DNA from: Methylocystis sp. MJC1
GTDB lineage: Bacteria; Pseudomonadota; Alphaproteobacteria; Rhizobiales; Beijerinckiaceae
Length of the DNA stretch: 64,000 bases
Assembly (NCBI RefSeq): GCF_026427715.1
Contig: NZ_CP107558.1
Coordinates: 843,001-907,000 of the forward strand
Reading direction: 5' to 3'
The notes beneath the pieces are model-generated. The model saw only the letters and a program-made list of their open reading frames with translations, had not been told where the DNA came from and did not search any database. Position numbers and translations under genes: made by a program. This document shows, piece by piece, positions 26,646 to 36,195 of the stretch. Each line of letters starts with the position of its first letter. Position 1 is the stretch's first letter.

Positions 26646-29423
26646 CTACTTCTCCTGCTTTCTGAGCCCGAGCGTGCTCACGGTCCAGAGAACGGGGATG
26701 CAGCAGGCGAGGAAGATCACGTCGCGCATGAGAAGATCGGGCCCCAGCCCCTTGGTGAAGGCGCCGGTGCTCGCATGCATGTAGTAGCTGGTGGGCCAGA
26801 TCGAGCCGATGATCTTGGCGTTGCCGGCGAGCGTCGAAACCGGTTGCAGCATGCCGGAGAATTGGATGGTGGGCAGCAGCGTGACGATGGCGGTGATGAA
26901 GACCGCGGCGACCTGGCTGCTCACAAAGGTCGAGATCACGAGGCCGATGCCGGTCGTCGACGTGACATAGAGCAGCGTGCACAGGGTGAGCATCAGGAAG
27001 CTCCCCTTGATCGGTATGCCGAATACGGTGACCGCCATGGCGACGAGGATGAGGTAATTCAGCATGCCGATGGCGATATAGGGAATTTGCTTGCCGAGCA
27101 GATATTCGATCCGCCGCGTCGGCGTGACGTAGAAATTGATGATGGAGCCCAGCTCCTTCTCGCGCACCACGCTGATCGCCATCAGAATGGCGGGGATCAG
27201 GATCAGCAGGATCGGCGGGACGCTCGGGACCATCGCATAGACGCTCTCGAACGTCGGATTATACATGTAGCGTTCCTGGAAATTCGCGCTGTATTTCTGC
27301 GGTTTCAGATCGAGACCATTCGCCGGATCGCGCAAAGCGGTGCTCTGCACATTCTGCACATATTGCGACACCGTCTCGCCGCGAAACGTATTGGCGCCGT
27401 CGATCTCAGCCATGACCTCGGGCCGTGCGCCTTTGCGTAAATCTCTTCCGAAACGAGGCGGAATTTCCAGAACGAGCGATATGTCGTCGGCCTGGAGCCG
27501 CTTCAGAGCCTGCTCGGCGGACTCCACTGCCGGCGTTTCTACGAAATAGCGCGGCGTGCCACGGAACTCGTCGAGATAGGCGCGGCTCTCGAAAGATTGG
27601 TCGTGATCGAAGGTCGCATAGCGGACATGCTCGACATCCGTCGTGATGCCGAAACCGAAGACGAGCATGAGCAAGGCCGAGCCGACAAAAGCAAAGGCGA
27701 GGCGAACGGGATCGCGCAGGATTTGCATAGCTTCATTGGCGCTATAGGCGCGCATGCGTTCGAGCCGCAGCGCCAGGCCGGAGAGAGGCGCCGGCGCTTT
27801 CTTCTCTTGGCGCTCCTCCGCGGATTTGGCGGCCGAGTCGCTCTTGCTCGCGGCGTCAACGCCGATCGCGTCTTCCATATAGCCGATGAAGGCTTCCTCC
27901 AGCGTCGCGGCGCCGCGCGCCTCGATGAGCTTCTGCGGGGCGTCGCAGGCCAGCACCTTGCCGGCGTTCATGAGCGAGATGCGGTCGCAGCGCATCGCCT
28001 CGTTCATGAAATGGGTGGTCACAAAAATCGTCACGCCCTGATTGCGCGACAGATCGATCAGCAGTTCCCAAAAGCTGTCGCGCGCGACCGGATCGACGCC
28101 GGAAGTCGGTTCGTCGAGAATGAGGAGCGGCGGATCGTGCAGAACTGCAACCGCGAGCGACAGGCGCTGGCGCAGGCCCATGGGCAAATCGCCGGCGAGC
28201 GCGTCCATGTAAGGACCGAGGCCGAATTTCTCGACGAGGCTATCGATGCGCGCCTGCGCCGTTTCGTCGGGGATATGATAGAGCTTGGCGTCGAGCAGGA
28301 GGTTCTGACGCACGGTCAATTCGCCGTAGAGCGAAAAGGCCTGCGTCATATAGCCGATATTGTTGCGCACCTCTATGCTGCCGGCTTCGACAGACTGGCC
28401 GAAGAGCGTCGCCGTCCCTTCCGTGGGCGGCAGCAGGCCGGTGAGCATTTTCATCGTCGTCGATTTGCCGCAGCCGTTCGAGCCGAGGAAGCCGAAGATT
28501 TCGCCGCGCTCGATGGTCAGCGTCACATGGTCGACTGCAACGAAATCGCCAAAACGACGCGTCAGCCCTTTTGCGTCGATCGCGATTTCCGTCTTGCCTT
28601 CCGGGCGCGGCGGGATGGTCAGATCGACATGCCCCGTGCGCTTCTCTTCCGGCAGAAGCTCGATGAAGCATTTCTCCAGATCGCTCACGCCGGTGCGCGC
28701 CATCAGCTCGGCGGGCGCGCCGGTGGCGAGCACTTTGCCCGCATCCATGGCGACGATCCAATCCCATTGCTGGGCTTCGTCCATATAGGCCGTCGAGATG
28801 ATGACGCTCATAGACGGATGGCTGGCGCGGATATCGTCGATCAGAGCCCAGAATTGGCGGCGCGACAGCGGATCGACGCCGGTGGTCGGTTCGTCGAGTA
28901 TGAGCAGGTCCGGCTCGTGCACGAGCGCGCCGCACAAACCCACTTTCTGCTTCATGCCGCCGGAGAGCTTGCCGGCCGGGCGGTCGGGGAAGGGGCCGAG
29001 ACCCGTGGCGTCGAGAAGCTCTTTGACTTTATCCGCGCGCTCACCCTTCGAGAGCCCGAAGAGCCGCGCCATGAAGTCGACGTTCTCCTGCACGCTCAGC
29101 TCGAAATAGAGATTCTTGCCGAGGCCCTGCGGCATATAGGCGATGCGCGGGCAGGCCTCGCGGCGGTGGCGCGCGTCGGACATATCGCCGCCAAGCGCCA
29201 TCACCTTGCCTTGCTGAATCTCTTTCGATCCGGCGATCAACGCCAGCAGCGTGGATTTGCCGACGCCGTCGGGCCCGATCACGCCGACCATGCGGCCTGA
29301 CGGGATCTCGAGCGAGAGATCATCCACGGCGATCGTCGCGCCATAGCGGTGGGTGACGCGCTCGATCGAGACGACGGCGTCAGGCGTTTCGGCCTTTGTG
29401 GCGGAGAGCGGCTCTGTGCTCAT
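26646..29423 (-). CDS. rbbA: RbbA-like ABC transporter, two ATPase domains fused to an ABC-2 permease
   Basis: A 925-residue fusion. The first nucleotide-binding domain (about 20-240) has Walker A GPDGVGKST, signature LSGGMKQK and Walker B LLILDEPTTGVDP. The second (about 285-510) has Walker A GSNGCGKST and Walker B LLILDEPTSGVDP, but its signature is the variant LPMGLRQR. Residues about 560-925 form an ABC-2 permease with VREKELGSIINFYVTPTRRIEYLLG. E. coli RbbA has been reported to bind ribosomes, but this operon with HlyD and NodT partners argues for a drug or small-molecule exporter. Confidence 0.92.
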   Translation of the reverse strand: MSTEPLSATKAETPDAVVSIERVTHRYGATIAVDDLSLEIPSGRMVGVIGPDGVGKSTLLALIAGSKEIQQGKVMALGGDMSDARHRREACPRIAYMPQGLGKNLYFELSVQENVDFMARLFGLSKGERADKVKELLDATGLGPFPDRPAGKLSGGMKQKVGLCGALVHEPDLLILDEPTTGVDPLSRRQFWALIDDIRASHPSMSVIISTAYMDEAQQWDWIVAMDAGKVLATGAPAELMARTGVSDLEKCFIELLPEEKRTGHVDLTIPPRPEGKTEIAIDAKGLTRRFGDFVAVDHVTLTIERGEIFGFLGSNGCGKSTTMKMLTGLLPPTEGTATLFGQSVEAGSIEVRNNIGYMTQAFSLYGELTVRQNLLLDAKLYHIPDETAQARIDSLVEKFGLGPYMDALAGDLPMGLRQRLSLAVAVLHDPPLLILDEPTSGVDPVARDSFWELLIDLSRNQGVTIFVTTHFMNEAMRCDRISLMNAGKVLACDAPQKLIEARGAATLEEAFIGYMEDAIGVDAASKSDSAAKSAEERQEKKAPAPLSGLALRLERMRAYSANEAMQILRDPVRLAFAFVGSALLMLVFGFGITTDVEHVRYATFDHDQSFESRAYLDEFRGTPRYFVETPAVESAEQALKRLQADDISLVLEIPPRFGRDLRKGARPEVMAEIDGANTFRGETVSQYVQNVQSTALRDPANGLDLKPQKYSANFQERYMYNPTFESVYAMVPSVPPILLILIPAILMAISVVREKELGSIINFYVTPTRRIEYLLGKQIPYIAIGMLNYLILVAMAVTVFGIPIKGSFLMLTLCTLLYVTSTTGIGLVISTFVSSQVAAVFITAIVTLLPTIQFSGMLQPVSTLAGNAKIIGSIWPTSYYMHASTGAFTKGLGPDLLMRDVIFLACCIPVLWTVSTLGLRKQEK

Positions 29424-29471
29424 GGTCTCCGAGCTTCTGCGCGCTTGTCGGTTGGGCGCATCAGCGCCGGC

Positions 29472-30500
29472 TCACTGGCCGTTGTCTCTGGCGGCGGCCG
29501 CCTTGCCGTTGGTCTCGGGCGGTTCCAGCGTCTTCTGCAGCCAGGACGGCCACTCGACGGAGTCGTCGAGCTTCACATAACCGACGCCGCGCACGCCGGT
29601 TTTCAAATATTCGATGAAAGCAGAGACGGTCTTCTCGGGCACTTTGATCTTGACGCGGAACATCAACTTTTCGCGCTCGCTGCGCGTCTCGACCTGCTTC
29701 GGCGTGAATTGCGCCTCCGGCGAGACGAAGCTCACATAGCCCGCGACGGTACGGCCCTCGACGTGATCGGGGACGATGCGCGCCTGTGCGCCGAGCTTCA
29801 CATGCGCCGCGTCGGCGGCGGGAAGATAGATTTCCATATAAACGTCTTGGAGATTGACGAGCGTCATCGCCTTGCCGCCGGCCGCCAGCACTTCGCCGAC
29901 CTCCGCGAGCTTGTAGAGCACGCGCCCGAGCACCGGCGAGCGCAGCGTTGCGTCGTCGATGCGCGTCTGGATCGTCGCAACCTTCGCTTGCGCGACGGCC
30001 ACCTCCTGCAGGATCGTGCGCAACTTGGCTTCTTCTTCCTGGAGACTCGCGGTCGTGGTCTTCAGTTGCGTATTGCGCACATCAAGCTCACGCTGGGAAC
30101 CGGCGCGCTGAGCGACAAGATTTTTGCTGCGAACGACCTCGACCTTTGCAAGTTCGATCTGCGCCTTGATCCGCTCGATCGTCGCCTTTTCCACCGCTTC
30201 TTTTTCCTGGGTGGCGACGACGTTGAGCTTGGCTTCCTCGAGCTGCGCCTCGATCGTGTTGGTGTCCATTAGAACGCAGATGTCGCCGGGCCTGACGAGG
30301 TCGCCTTCCTGAAAGCGGATTTCCTTGACGCGCAAGGATTCCTTCGGCGAGATGTCGACGAGCTTGGCCTCGACGCGTCCATTGCCGGAAGCAATGCCGG
30401 CGGGCAGCGCATTCTGCTTGCTAAGCCAATATTGATAACCGAAATAGCCGCCGATCCCGACGACGGCCGCGACAATCACCAAGGTCGTTTTACGAGACAT
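29472..30500 (-). CDS. HlyD/YhiI-type membrane fusion protein
   Basis: A 342-residue periplasmic adaptor with one N-terminal membrane helix (TTLVIVAAVVGIGGYFGYQY), a split lipoyl domain (ASGNGRVEAKLVDISPKESL; DATLRSPVLGRVLYKLAEVG), a long coiled-coil hairpin between them, and a beta-barrel domain. The ATG at 30500 (MSRKTT) gives the membrane helix directly; a start nine codons earlier is possible. First gene of the four-gene efflux operon, 48 bases before the RbbA gene. Confidence 0.92.
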   Translation of the reverse strand: MSRKTTLVIVAAVVGIGGYFGYQYWLSKQNALPAGIASGNGRVEAKLVDISPKESLRVKEIRFQEGDLVRPGDICVLMDTNTIEAQLEEAKLNVVATQEKEAVEKATIERIKAQIELAKVEVVRSKNLVAQRAGSQRELDVRNTQLKTTTASLQEEEAKLRTILQEVAVAQAKVATIQTRIDDATLRSPVLGRVLYKLAEVGEVLAAGGKAMTLVNLQDVYMEIYLPAADAAHVKLGAQARIVPDHVEGRTVAGYVSFVSPEAQFTPKQVETRSEREKLMFRVKIKVPEKTVSAFIEYLKTGVRGVGYVKLDDSVEWPSWLQKTLEPPETNGKAAAARDNGQ

Positions 30501-30621
30501 CGGAGCAAATTCCCCGGCCGCCGCCACAACGGAGCGATTCCGCCCGCTTTTCGGACCCTAGCATCTTTTCGGCGAGAGCAGGGCCGTTTGCGCCCTTGTA
30601 TTCACAGGAGATGGCGCGCCG

Positions 30622-31797
30622 TCATGTCCCGCTCAAGAACTCTCGGGCGCTTTTCGCGATTTCGAGTTCCTCGTTGGTTTTTATGACGAAAACGGCGACG
30701 CGGGACTGTGCGGCCGATATCTTCTGCGCGCCCGTCCGATTCGCGTCGCTGTCGAGTGTGACGCCGAGCCAGGCGCAGCCGTCGCAGACCTCCGCGCGGG
30801 TCTCTGTGTCGTTTTCCCCGATTCCCCCCGTGAAAACGATGGCGTCGAGCCCGCCGAGCGCCGCGGCGAGCGAGCCGATCTCACGCAAAATGCGATAGAC
30901 GAACAGCGCGGTCGCTTCTCTCGCGGCAGGCTCGGATGAGGCGCGCAGCGTTCGCATGTCGGAGGATATGCCGGAGACGCCGAGAAGCCCCGACTTGCGA
31001 TAGATCAAATCTTCGATCTCGCGCGCGCCGAAGCCGTAATGGTCGATCATATGCAGCAGCACGCCGGGATCGATCGCGCCGCAGCGCGTGCCCATCATCA
31101 ACCCGTCGACGGCGGTAAATCCCATGGTGCTCGCGACGCTGCGCCCGTCCTTTACCGCACAGAGGCTCGCGCCATTGCCGAGATGCGCGATGATCACGCG
31201 GCCTCTGGCGATCTCGGGCGCGATCTCTCTCAATCGACCGCTCACATATTGATAGGAGATGCCGTGAAAGCCGTAACGTCTGACGCCCCCTTCCGAATAT
31301 TTTCGGGGAATGGCGAAGGCCTGGGCGATCGGCGGCTGAACGCGATGGAAGGCCGTGTCGAAGCAGGCGACCTGCGGCAGTTGCGGGTGCTCGGCGTGCA
31401 TGGCGCGGATGACCGCAAGATTATGCGGCTGATGCAACGGCGCGAGCGGAATGAAGGAGGCAAGCCTTTCGGCGATCTCTTCGGTCACGATCAGGGGCGC
31501 CGCGAAATCCGGCCCCCCATGCACGACCCGATGGCCGACGATGGCGATATCCTTGCCGTCGAGCCAGTCGGCGGCGATGCGCATCATCGTCCTTGTGGCG
31601 GCGGCGTGATCGAAGCCTTGGGGCGGCGGGCTTTCCGTCAGAAGCGTCTCGCCGGCCGCGTTGGAGAGCCTGGCGCGCGGCGTCGCGCCAATGCCTTCGA
31701 TCAGCCCCTTGAGCCGCAACTGTGGGGCGGCCGCCACGTCGAAGACCGCGAATTTGATGCTGGAGGAACCGGCGTTGACGACCGCAATGCTGGACAT
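30622..31797 (-). CDS. ackA: Acetate kinase
   Basis: A 391-residue kinase interconverting acetate + ATP with acetyl phosphate + ADP. Signatures are VVNAGSSSIKFAVFD at the N-terminus, GHRVVHGG, ACFDTAFH with the catalytic Asp, RRYGFHGISYQYVS, HLGNGASLCAVKDGRSVASTMGFT (first 20: HLGNGASLCAVKDGRSVAST), and FTGGIGEND near the end. No phosphotransacetylase or phosphoketolase gene adjoins it in this window. It stands alone between the efflux operon and a palindromic repeat. Confidence 0.95.
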   Translation of the reverse strand: MSSIAVVNAGSSSIKFAVFDVAAAPQLRLKGLIEGIGATPRARLSNAAGETLLTESPPPQGFDHAAATRTMMRIAADWLDGKDIAIVGHRVVHGGPDFAAPLIVTEEIAERLASFIPLAPLHQPHNLAVIRAMHAEHPQLPQVACFDTAFHRVQPPIAQAFAIPRKYSEGGVRRYGFHGISYQYVSGRLREIAPEIARGRVIIAHLGNGASLCAVKDGRSVASTMGFTAVDGLMMGTRCGAIDPGVLLHMIDHYGFGAREIEDLIYRKSGLLGVSGISSDMRTLRASSEPAAREATALFVYRILREIGSLAAALGGLDAIVFTGGIGENDTETRAEVCDGCAWLGVTLDSDANRTGAQKISAAQSRVAVFVIKTNEELEIAKSAREFLSGT

Positions 31798-31925
31798 GTC
31801 GTTGATCCGCTAGGCGACGATAAGGGCGCCGCTGTCAGTATAAACTGCGTCGATGGCCGGGTCCGCCGCGAAAACTGTGGCGGATGAGCTGCCTCGGGCT
31901 GGTTTTTACCAATCGGCGCGGGCCT

Positions 31926-32030
31926 GTCATTCCCGACGGGCCGAAGGCTCGATCGGGAATCCAGAGCCACGAGAACGGTGTTTTTGCCCTGGATTCCCGA
32001 TCGCTCGCTTCGTGAGCGTCGGGAATGACA
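31926..32030. repeat. Dispersed palindromic repeat, copy C (core only)
   Basis: GTCATTCCCGAC at the left end is answered by GTCGGGAATGACA at the right, with inner arms CGGGAATCCAGAG and CTGGATTCCCG. It shares the core with copies at 21073-21240 and 37325-37462 but lacks their outer ends. It falls in the 346-base gap between ackA and the marR gene, which otherwise holds only the marR promoter region. Confidence 0.75.
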
Positions 32031-32110
32031 GCGAAACAAATCAAGCGATTCGGTATGACGGGCCGATTACGAAAACGCGGGTTGTCGCGTTTGCGCTTAA
32101 TTGGGTGCTT

Positions 32111-32123
32111 GCTTATTATAAGC
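32111..32123. promoter_or_regulatory. Candidate MarR operator
   Basis: GCTTATTATAAGC is a perfect 13-base palindrome centred 27 bases before the marR start and lies in an AT-rich promoter-like stretch (32110-32137). MarR regulators commonly bind such sites in front of their own operon. Confidence 0.5.
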
Positions 32124-32143
32124 TAGCATACTATCTGACGGGC

Positions 32144-32629
32144 ATGCAGAAATCCATGCCCATGAAGCCCGCCACGCGCGAATTGGCCTTCACCCTCAAC
32201 GACGTCGCCCGACTGCTTCGGACCAGCGCCGACCAGAAGGCGGCGGAATTCGGCATGAGCCGCGCCAAATGGGCGGTGCTCGCTCGTCTCGACCGCTTCG
32301 AGGGGTTAAAGCAGGCCGAGCTGGCCGACATGCTCGACCTTCAGCCCATCACGCTGACGCGGCTGCTCGACGGCCTGTGCGAGAACGGATTGATCGAACG
32401 CCGCCCGGACCCGGACGACCGGCGGGCGAAGCGGCTGTTCCTCACGCCTGCGGCGCGCCCGCTGCTCGAACGCCTGAGCATCCTCGGCGGAGAAATCATG
32501 GATACGGCGCTCGCGGGCTTGGATGAGTCCCGTGTCGCGACGCTGCTTGCTGACCTCTGCGTCATCAAGGAGAACCTGCGCCGCTCCGCGCAGCGCCGCG
32601 AGGCCGAGGCGGAGCGGCATCATGGCTGA
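32144..32629 (+). CDS. MarR-family transcriptional regulator of the emr operon
   Basis: A 161-residue winged-helix regulator: LKQAELADMLDLQPITLTRL is the helix-turn-helix and LIERRPDPDDRRAKRLFLT the wing. The ATG at 32144 was chosen as the first after the palindromic operator; 32156 and 32162 are also in frame. It overlaps emrA by eight bases (ATG at 32622, stop at 32627-32629), so it is the first gene of a marR-emrA-emrB operon and probably its repressor. Confidence 0.92.
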   Translation: MQKSMPMKPATRELAFTLNDVARLLRTSADQKAAEFGMSRAKWAVLARLDRFEGLKQAELADMLDLQPITLTRLLDGLCENGLIERRPDPDDRRAKRLFLTPAARPLLERLSILGGEIMDTALAGLDESRVATLLADLCVIKENLRRSAQRREAEAERHHG

Positions 32630-33752
32630 GGCGACTGCGACCATTTCGAAAACCGAGCGCGTCTCGCCGGCGGGGAGGCTCGTGACCGCCGCGCGCCGGC
32701 GTCTGCGGCTCCTGCTCATGGCCGGCGTCCCGGCGCTGGCAGGGCTTGCCGGAGTAGGGCTCTATCTCTCGGGCGGGCGCTATATCTCGACGGACAACGC
32801 TTATGTCGGCGCCCAAAAGGTGCTGATCACCCCGGATATTTCGGGAAAGGTGAGCCGCGTCCTCATTCGCGAGGGACAGCATGTCGGGGCGGGCGATGAA
32901 CTCTTCGACATCGACCCCGTTCCTTTCCAGCTCGTGCTGCGGCAGGCGCAGAGCAAGCTCGAGACGGTGCGCACCGACTTCGCCACCCTGAAGTCGAATT
33001 ACAAATCGCTCAGCCGGTTGATCGAGCTTGGCGAACAGGCCATCGGCGTCAAGCGGCGCATGTTCGACCGCAAGGCGGCGTTGGCCTCGCGTCAATTCAG
33101 CACGCAAAGCGACGTCGATAATGCGAGCACGGCGTTGCTCGCAGCCGAATTGCAGCTGCAGCCGGTGCGCCAGCAGCTCACCGCGACGCTGAACCAGCTG
33201 CAGGGAAATCCTGATCTCACGATCGAAGATTATGCGCCATACCGGCAGGCCAAGGCGGCGCTCGACCAGGCGCAGCGCGACCTCGATCACACAATTATCA
33301 AAGCGCCGATCTCTGGCGTCGCCACGCAAGTCGACAACATCCAGCTTGGCCGTTTCGTGACGGCGGGCGCGGCCATCTTCAGCGTGGTCGACGACGCCGC
33401 GCCATGGGTCGACGCCAATCCGAAGGAGACCGACATCACCCATCTGCGCGTTGGGCAGGCTGCCGCTCTCCACATCGACACATTCCCCGGCCAATCGTTC
33501 CATGGCCATGTCGCCTCTGTGGGGCCGGGAACGGGCGCGCAATTTGCGATCCTGCCGCCGCAGAACGCCAACGGCAATTGGGTGAAGGTGGTTCAGCGCG
33601 TGCCCGTGCGCATCGAATTCGACGCGGGGCAGAGGCTTTCGGCGTTGCGCGCCGGAATGAGCGTCACGGTCGAGATCGATACGCGCCGCCAGCGCGGCCT
33701 CGCCTCTCTCTTCGGCGCACAGGAAAGCTACGCGGAAGAACAGGCGAAATGA
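32622..33752 (+). CDS. emrA: EmrA-type membrane fusion protein
   Basis: A 376-residue adaptor with one membrane helix (about residues 31-50), lipoyl halves GGRYISTDNAYVGAQKVLIT and IKAPISGVATQVDNIQLGRF, a coiled-coil hairpin and a C-terminal barrel (RVPVRIEFDAGQRLSALRAG). The sequence TDNAYV is diagnostic of the EmrA/VceA group. It should link the EmrB pump to an outer-membrane channel that is not encoded in this operon. The stop overlaps the emrB start by four bases. Confidence 0.93.
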   Translation: MAEATATISKTERVSPAGRLVTAARRRLRLLLMAGVPALAGLAGVGLYLSGGRYISTDNAYVGAQKVLITPDISGKVSRVLIREGQHVGAGDELFDIDPVPFQLVLRQAQSKLETVRTDFATLKSNYKSLSRLIELGEQAIGVKRRMFDRKAALASRQFSTQSDVDNASTALLAAELQLQPVRQQLTATLNQLQGNPDLTIEDYAPYRQAKAALDQAQRDLDHTIIKAPISGVATQVDNIQLGRFVTAGAAIFSVVDDAAPWVDANPKETDITHLRVGQAAALHIDTFPGQSFHGHVASVGPGTGAQFAILPPQNANGNWVKVVQRVPVRIEFDAGQRLSALRAGMSVTVEIDTRRQRGLASLFGAQESYAEEQAK

Positions 33753-35260
33753 GCGGCCCGAAACCCGGCGCCAACCGGACGATGGTGACGATCTGTGCGA
33801 TGAGCGCCACCATCATGCAGGCGCTCGACACCACGATCGCCAATGTCGCCTTGCCTTATATGCAGGGCAGCCTGTCCGCCTCGCTCGACCAGATCAACTG
33901 GGTCCTGACCTCTTATATCGTCGCCGCCGCGATCATGACGGCGCCGATCGGCTGGATCGCGGAACGGTTCGGCCGCAAGCGCCTCTTCATCATCTGCGTC
34001 GCGGGCTTTACCTTCGCGTCCGGCCTTTGCGGCTTCGCACAAAGCATCGAGCAGATGGTTCTGTTTCGCCTGTTGCAGGGAGCCTTCGGCGCCGCGCTCG
34101 TGCCTTTGTCGCAAGCCGTGCTGCTCGACTCCTATGACGCGCAGGAACGCGGCTCCGCCATGGCGATCTGGGGCGTCGGCGTGATGCTCGGCCCGATCAT
34201 GGGTCCAACGCTCGGCGCCTGGCTGACCGACAATTACAACTGGCGCTGGGTCTTCTTCATCAACCTGCCGATGGGCGTTATCACCGTTCTGGGCCTTCTC
34301 TTCTTCATGCGCGAAACGCCGCTCGACCACAGCCGCCGTTTCGATTGGTTCGGTTTCGCCGCCCTTGCGCTCGGCATCGGCGCCTTGCAGGTGATGCTGG
34401 ATCGCGGCGAGCAGCAAGGCTGGTTCGAGTCGCACGAAATCGTCACCGAAGCAGCCATTTCCGCTACTGGCTTCTATTTCTTCTTCGCGCATTCGCTGAC
34501 GACATCAAATCCATTTGTGCGCTTCGAATTGTTCAGGGACCGCAATTTCATTGCCGGTAGCCTGTTCATGCTGGTCATTGGCGTCGTGCTGTTCGCGACC
34601 ATGGCGCTGGTGACGCCTTATATGCAGAATGTCGTCGGCTATCCTATCCTGACGGCAGGCTTTCTTCTTGCAAGCCGCGGCGCCGGCACGCTGGTCGCAA
34701 TGCTGATTGTCGGCCGCCTGCTCAAGATCATCGAAGCGCGCTATCTCGTTTTCGCTGGCCTGTCTCTTTCGGCCCTGACGCTGCATCAGATGTCGCTGTT
34801 CACTGAGCAGACGTCTTCGGCCGTAATTGTTGCGACGAGCGTGTTGCAGGGCTTCGGGCTCGGCCTGGTCTTCGTGCCGCTGAACACAGCGGCTTTCGCG
34901 ACCTTGCCGGCCGTGCTTCGCACCGAGGGCACGGCCATGTTGACCCTCCTGCGTAACATCGGCAGCTCGGTCGGCATCTCTCTCGTCATTGCGCGCCTGA
35001 CCGAGGGGACGATCGAGGCGCATGCGCGCCTCGTCGAATTCGTCACGCCCTTCAATAGCGCGTTGTCTGCTTCGCCTCTCGACGCCGCGACGGACAAGGG
35101 ACGCGCCATGCTCGAAAACCTCGTATCGCAGCAGGCGGCCATCATCGCTTATGGCGACGATTTCAAGTTCCTGATGGTCCTCGTCGTCGCGTCGCTCCCG
35201 CTGGTCGCAATTATCGGCGCTTCCAGGGTGGGAGCGCAGGCTGAAGTCGCGTTCGAGTAA
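33749..35260 (+). CDS. emrB: EmrB-type DHA2 multidrug transporter
   Basis: A 503-residue MFS permease with 14 predicted membrane segments. DHA2 features are LDTTIANVALPYMQGSLSAS near residue 25, WIAERFGRKRLF (motif A), and GWRWVFFINLP-like NWRWVFFINLPMGV. It is the drug-proton antiporter of the operon and should expel hydrophobic compounds. The start, MSGPKPGANRT, is fixed by the ATGA overlap with emrA. Confidence 0.95.
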   Translation: MSGPKPGANRTMVTICAMSATIMQALDTTIANVALPYMQGSLSASLDQINWVLTSYIVAAAIMTAPIGWIAERFGRKRLFIICVAGFTFASGLCGFAQSIEQMVLFRLLQGAFGAALVPLSQAVLLDSYDAQERGSAMAIWGVGVMLGPIMGPTLGAWLTDNYNWRWVFFINLPMGVITVLGLLFFMRETPLDHSRRFDWFGFAALALGIGALQVMLDRGEQQGWFESHEIVTEAAISATGFYFFFAHSLTTSNPFVRFELFRDRNFIAGSLFMLVIGVVLFATMALVTPYMQNVVGYPILTAGFLLASRGAGTLVAMLIVGRLLKIIEARYLVFAGLSLSALTLHQMSLFTEQTSSAVIVATSVLQGFGLGLVFVPLNTAAFATLPAVLRTEGTAMLTLLRNIGSSVGISLVIARLTEGTIEAHARLVEFVTPFNSALSASPLDAATDKGRAMLENLVSQQAAIIAYGDDFKFLMVLVVASLPLVAIIGASRVGAQAEVAFE

Positions 35261-35279
35261 GCGTCTGTCAGGCGCACCT

Positions 35280-35993
35280 TCAATCCAGGACGGCGCTCAG
35301 CGCCTCCTTTTGCGCGGCAAGCGGCAAAGCCGCGATGTTTTCGCCGAGCGGGTCCAGGCCCAAGGAGTTCATTTTGAAATAGAGTACCTTGGAGCCCGCA
35401 GCGTTGGTTCGCTCGTGCCAAATCGTAGACCCCCAGAAGACAATCAAATCGCCTGGCCTCGTGTCTATGACAACCGGGTCTATGTCCCTTAACGCGTTTT
35501 CGGGCCTCTCCGCTTCGGAAAGCGAGGCGAGGAACAGGTCGTAACTATCGAAGGTGTTTTCGCCAAGCTCGTGATACGGATAAAGAATGAGCCGGGAGTC
35601 CGATCCGACTTCCAGCGGGATTCCAATCGAGAGTTGGGTTCCGCGCCTGTCCTTGTGCGGCGGCGGAGTTTGAGGCGCGTCCTCACGATAAACTTTCAGA
35701 TGCCGTTCCGAGATGATGAGGTCCTCGTAAGGCAGCCCGGTCAACCGACCAATCGTCTCGACAAATTCCGCGACCGTCTCTCGCTGTTCGGGGAACGCAA
35801 AGAGATATTCCTGCTTGAGACGCCGCTTCGAGCGGGAGATGTCGCCGCCGTCTATGCATTGCTCGATTTGGGCTTCGGCGTAATCGAGAAACTCGGCGTG
35901 TATTCCCTGCTTGATGACGATAAAGCCGTTTTTGTCGAAGTCGGCGGCGTATTCGCTCAGATTATCCCGCCACGAACCGAACAGCTTGATCAT
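35280..35993 (-). CDS. Fe(II)/2-oxoglutarate dioxygenase, phytanoyl-CoA hydroxylase-like
   Basis: A 237-residue protein with the PhyH-type double-stranded beta-helix. The metal triad is visible as His113-x-Asp115 (PPPHKDRRG) and His193 (VFWGSTIWHERTN), and GDLIVFWGS is typical of the family. The start at 35993 has AGAGGA about eight bases upstream; an ATG at 36044 has no ribosome site. The substrate is unknown. It is divergent from the ATP-grasp gene and the small peptide frame, with 62 bases between, which suggests joint function. Confidence 0.82.
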   Translation of the reverse strand: MIKLFGSWRDNLSEYAADFDKNGFIVIKQGIHAEFLDYAEAQIEQCIDGGDISRSKRRLKQEYLFAFPEQRETVAEFVETIGRLTGLPYEDLIISERHLKVYREDAPQTPPPHKDRRGTQLSIGIPLEVGSDSRLILYPYHELGENTFDSYDLFLASLSEAERPENALRDIDPVVIDTRPGDLIVFWGSTIWHERTNAAGSKVLYFKMNSLGLDPLGENIAALPLAAQKEALSAVLD

Positions 35994-36055
35994 AGCTTCA
36001 ATCCTCTTGTGAACAATGAATAGCTCGCACAAACCGTCATGCAAAGAAATCGGGC

Positions 36056-36187
36056 ATGATGCGTAAGCCGTTTTTTCCGGGCGCTACTCCCCGATACGTC
36101 TTTCCTCCGCAAGCCCGGAGGCCCATTTATATGGGCGGCGGAGGAAATACAGGTGACTCGATCTTTTGGAGAAGCCGGGAGAGTTAG
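36056..36187 (+). CDS. Candidate 43-residue peptide upstream of the ATP-grasp gene
   Basis: A short frame beginning MMRKPFFPGATPRYVFPP and ending MGGGGNTGDSIFWRSRES. The stop (36185-36187) lies eight bases before the ATP-grasp start and within its ribosome site (TTAGGGGGC), the geometry of a coupled small gene. The peptide is Pro/Arg-rich in the first half and has a Gly4 stretch followed by Asn, Thr, Asp, Ser, Trp and Glu residues, side chains an ATP-grasp could join. No strong ribosome site precedes it. A chance open frame of this length is quite possible, so confidence is low. Confidence 0.3.
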   Translation: MMRKPFFPGATPRYVFPPQARRPIYMGGGGNTGDSIFWRSRES

Positions 36188-36195
36188 GGGGCAAA

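Noticed and set aside
27597..29300. 567-codon frame antisense to the RbbA-like gene
   Set aside because: It mirrors the ABC ATPase codons; no signal of its own and composition typical of antisense GC-rich frames.
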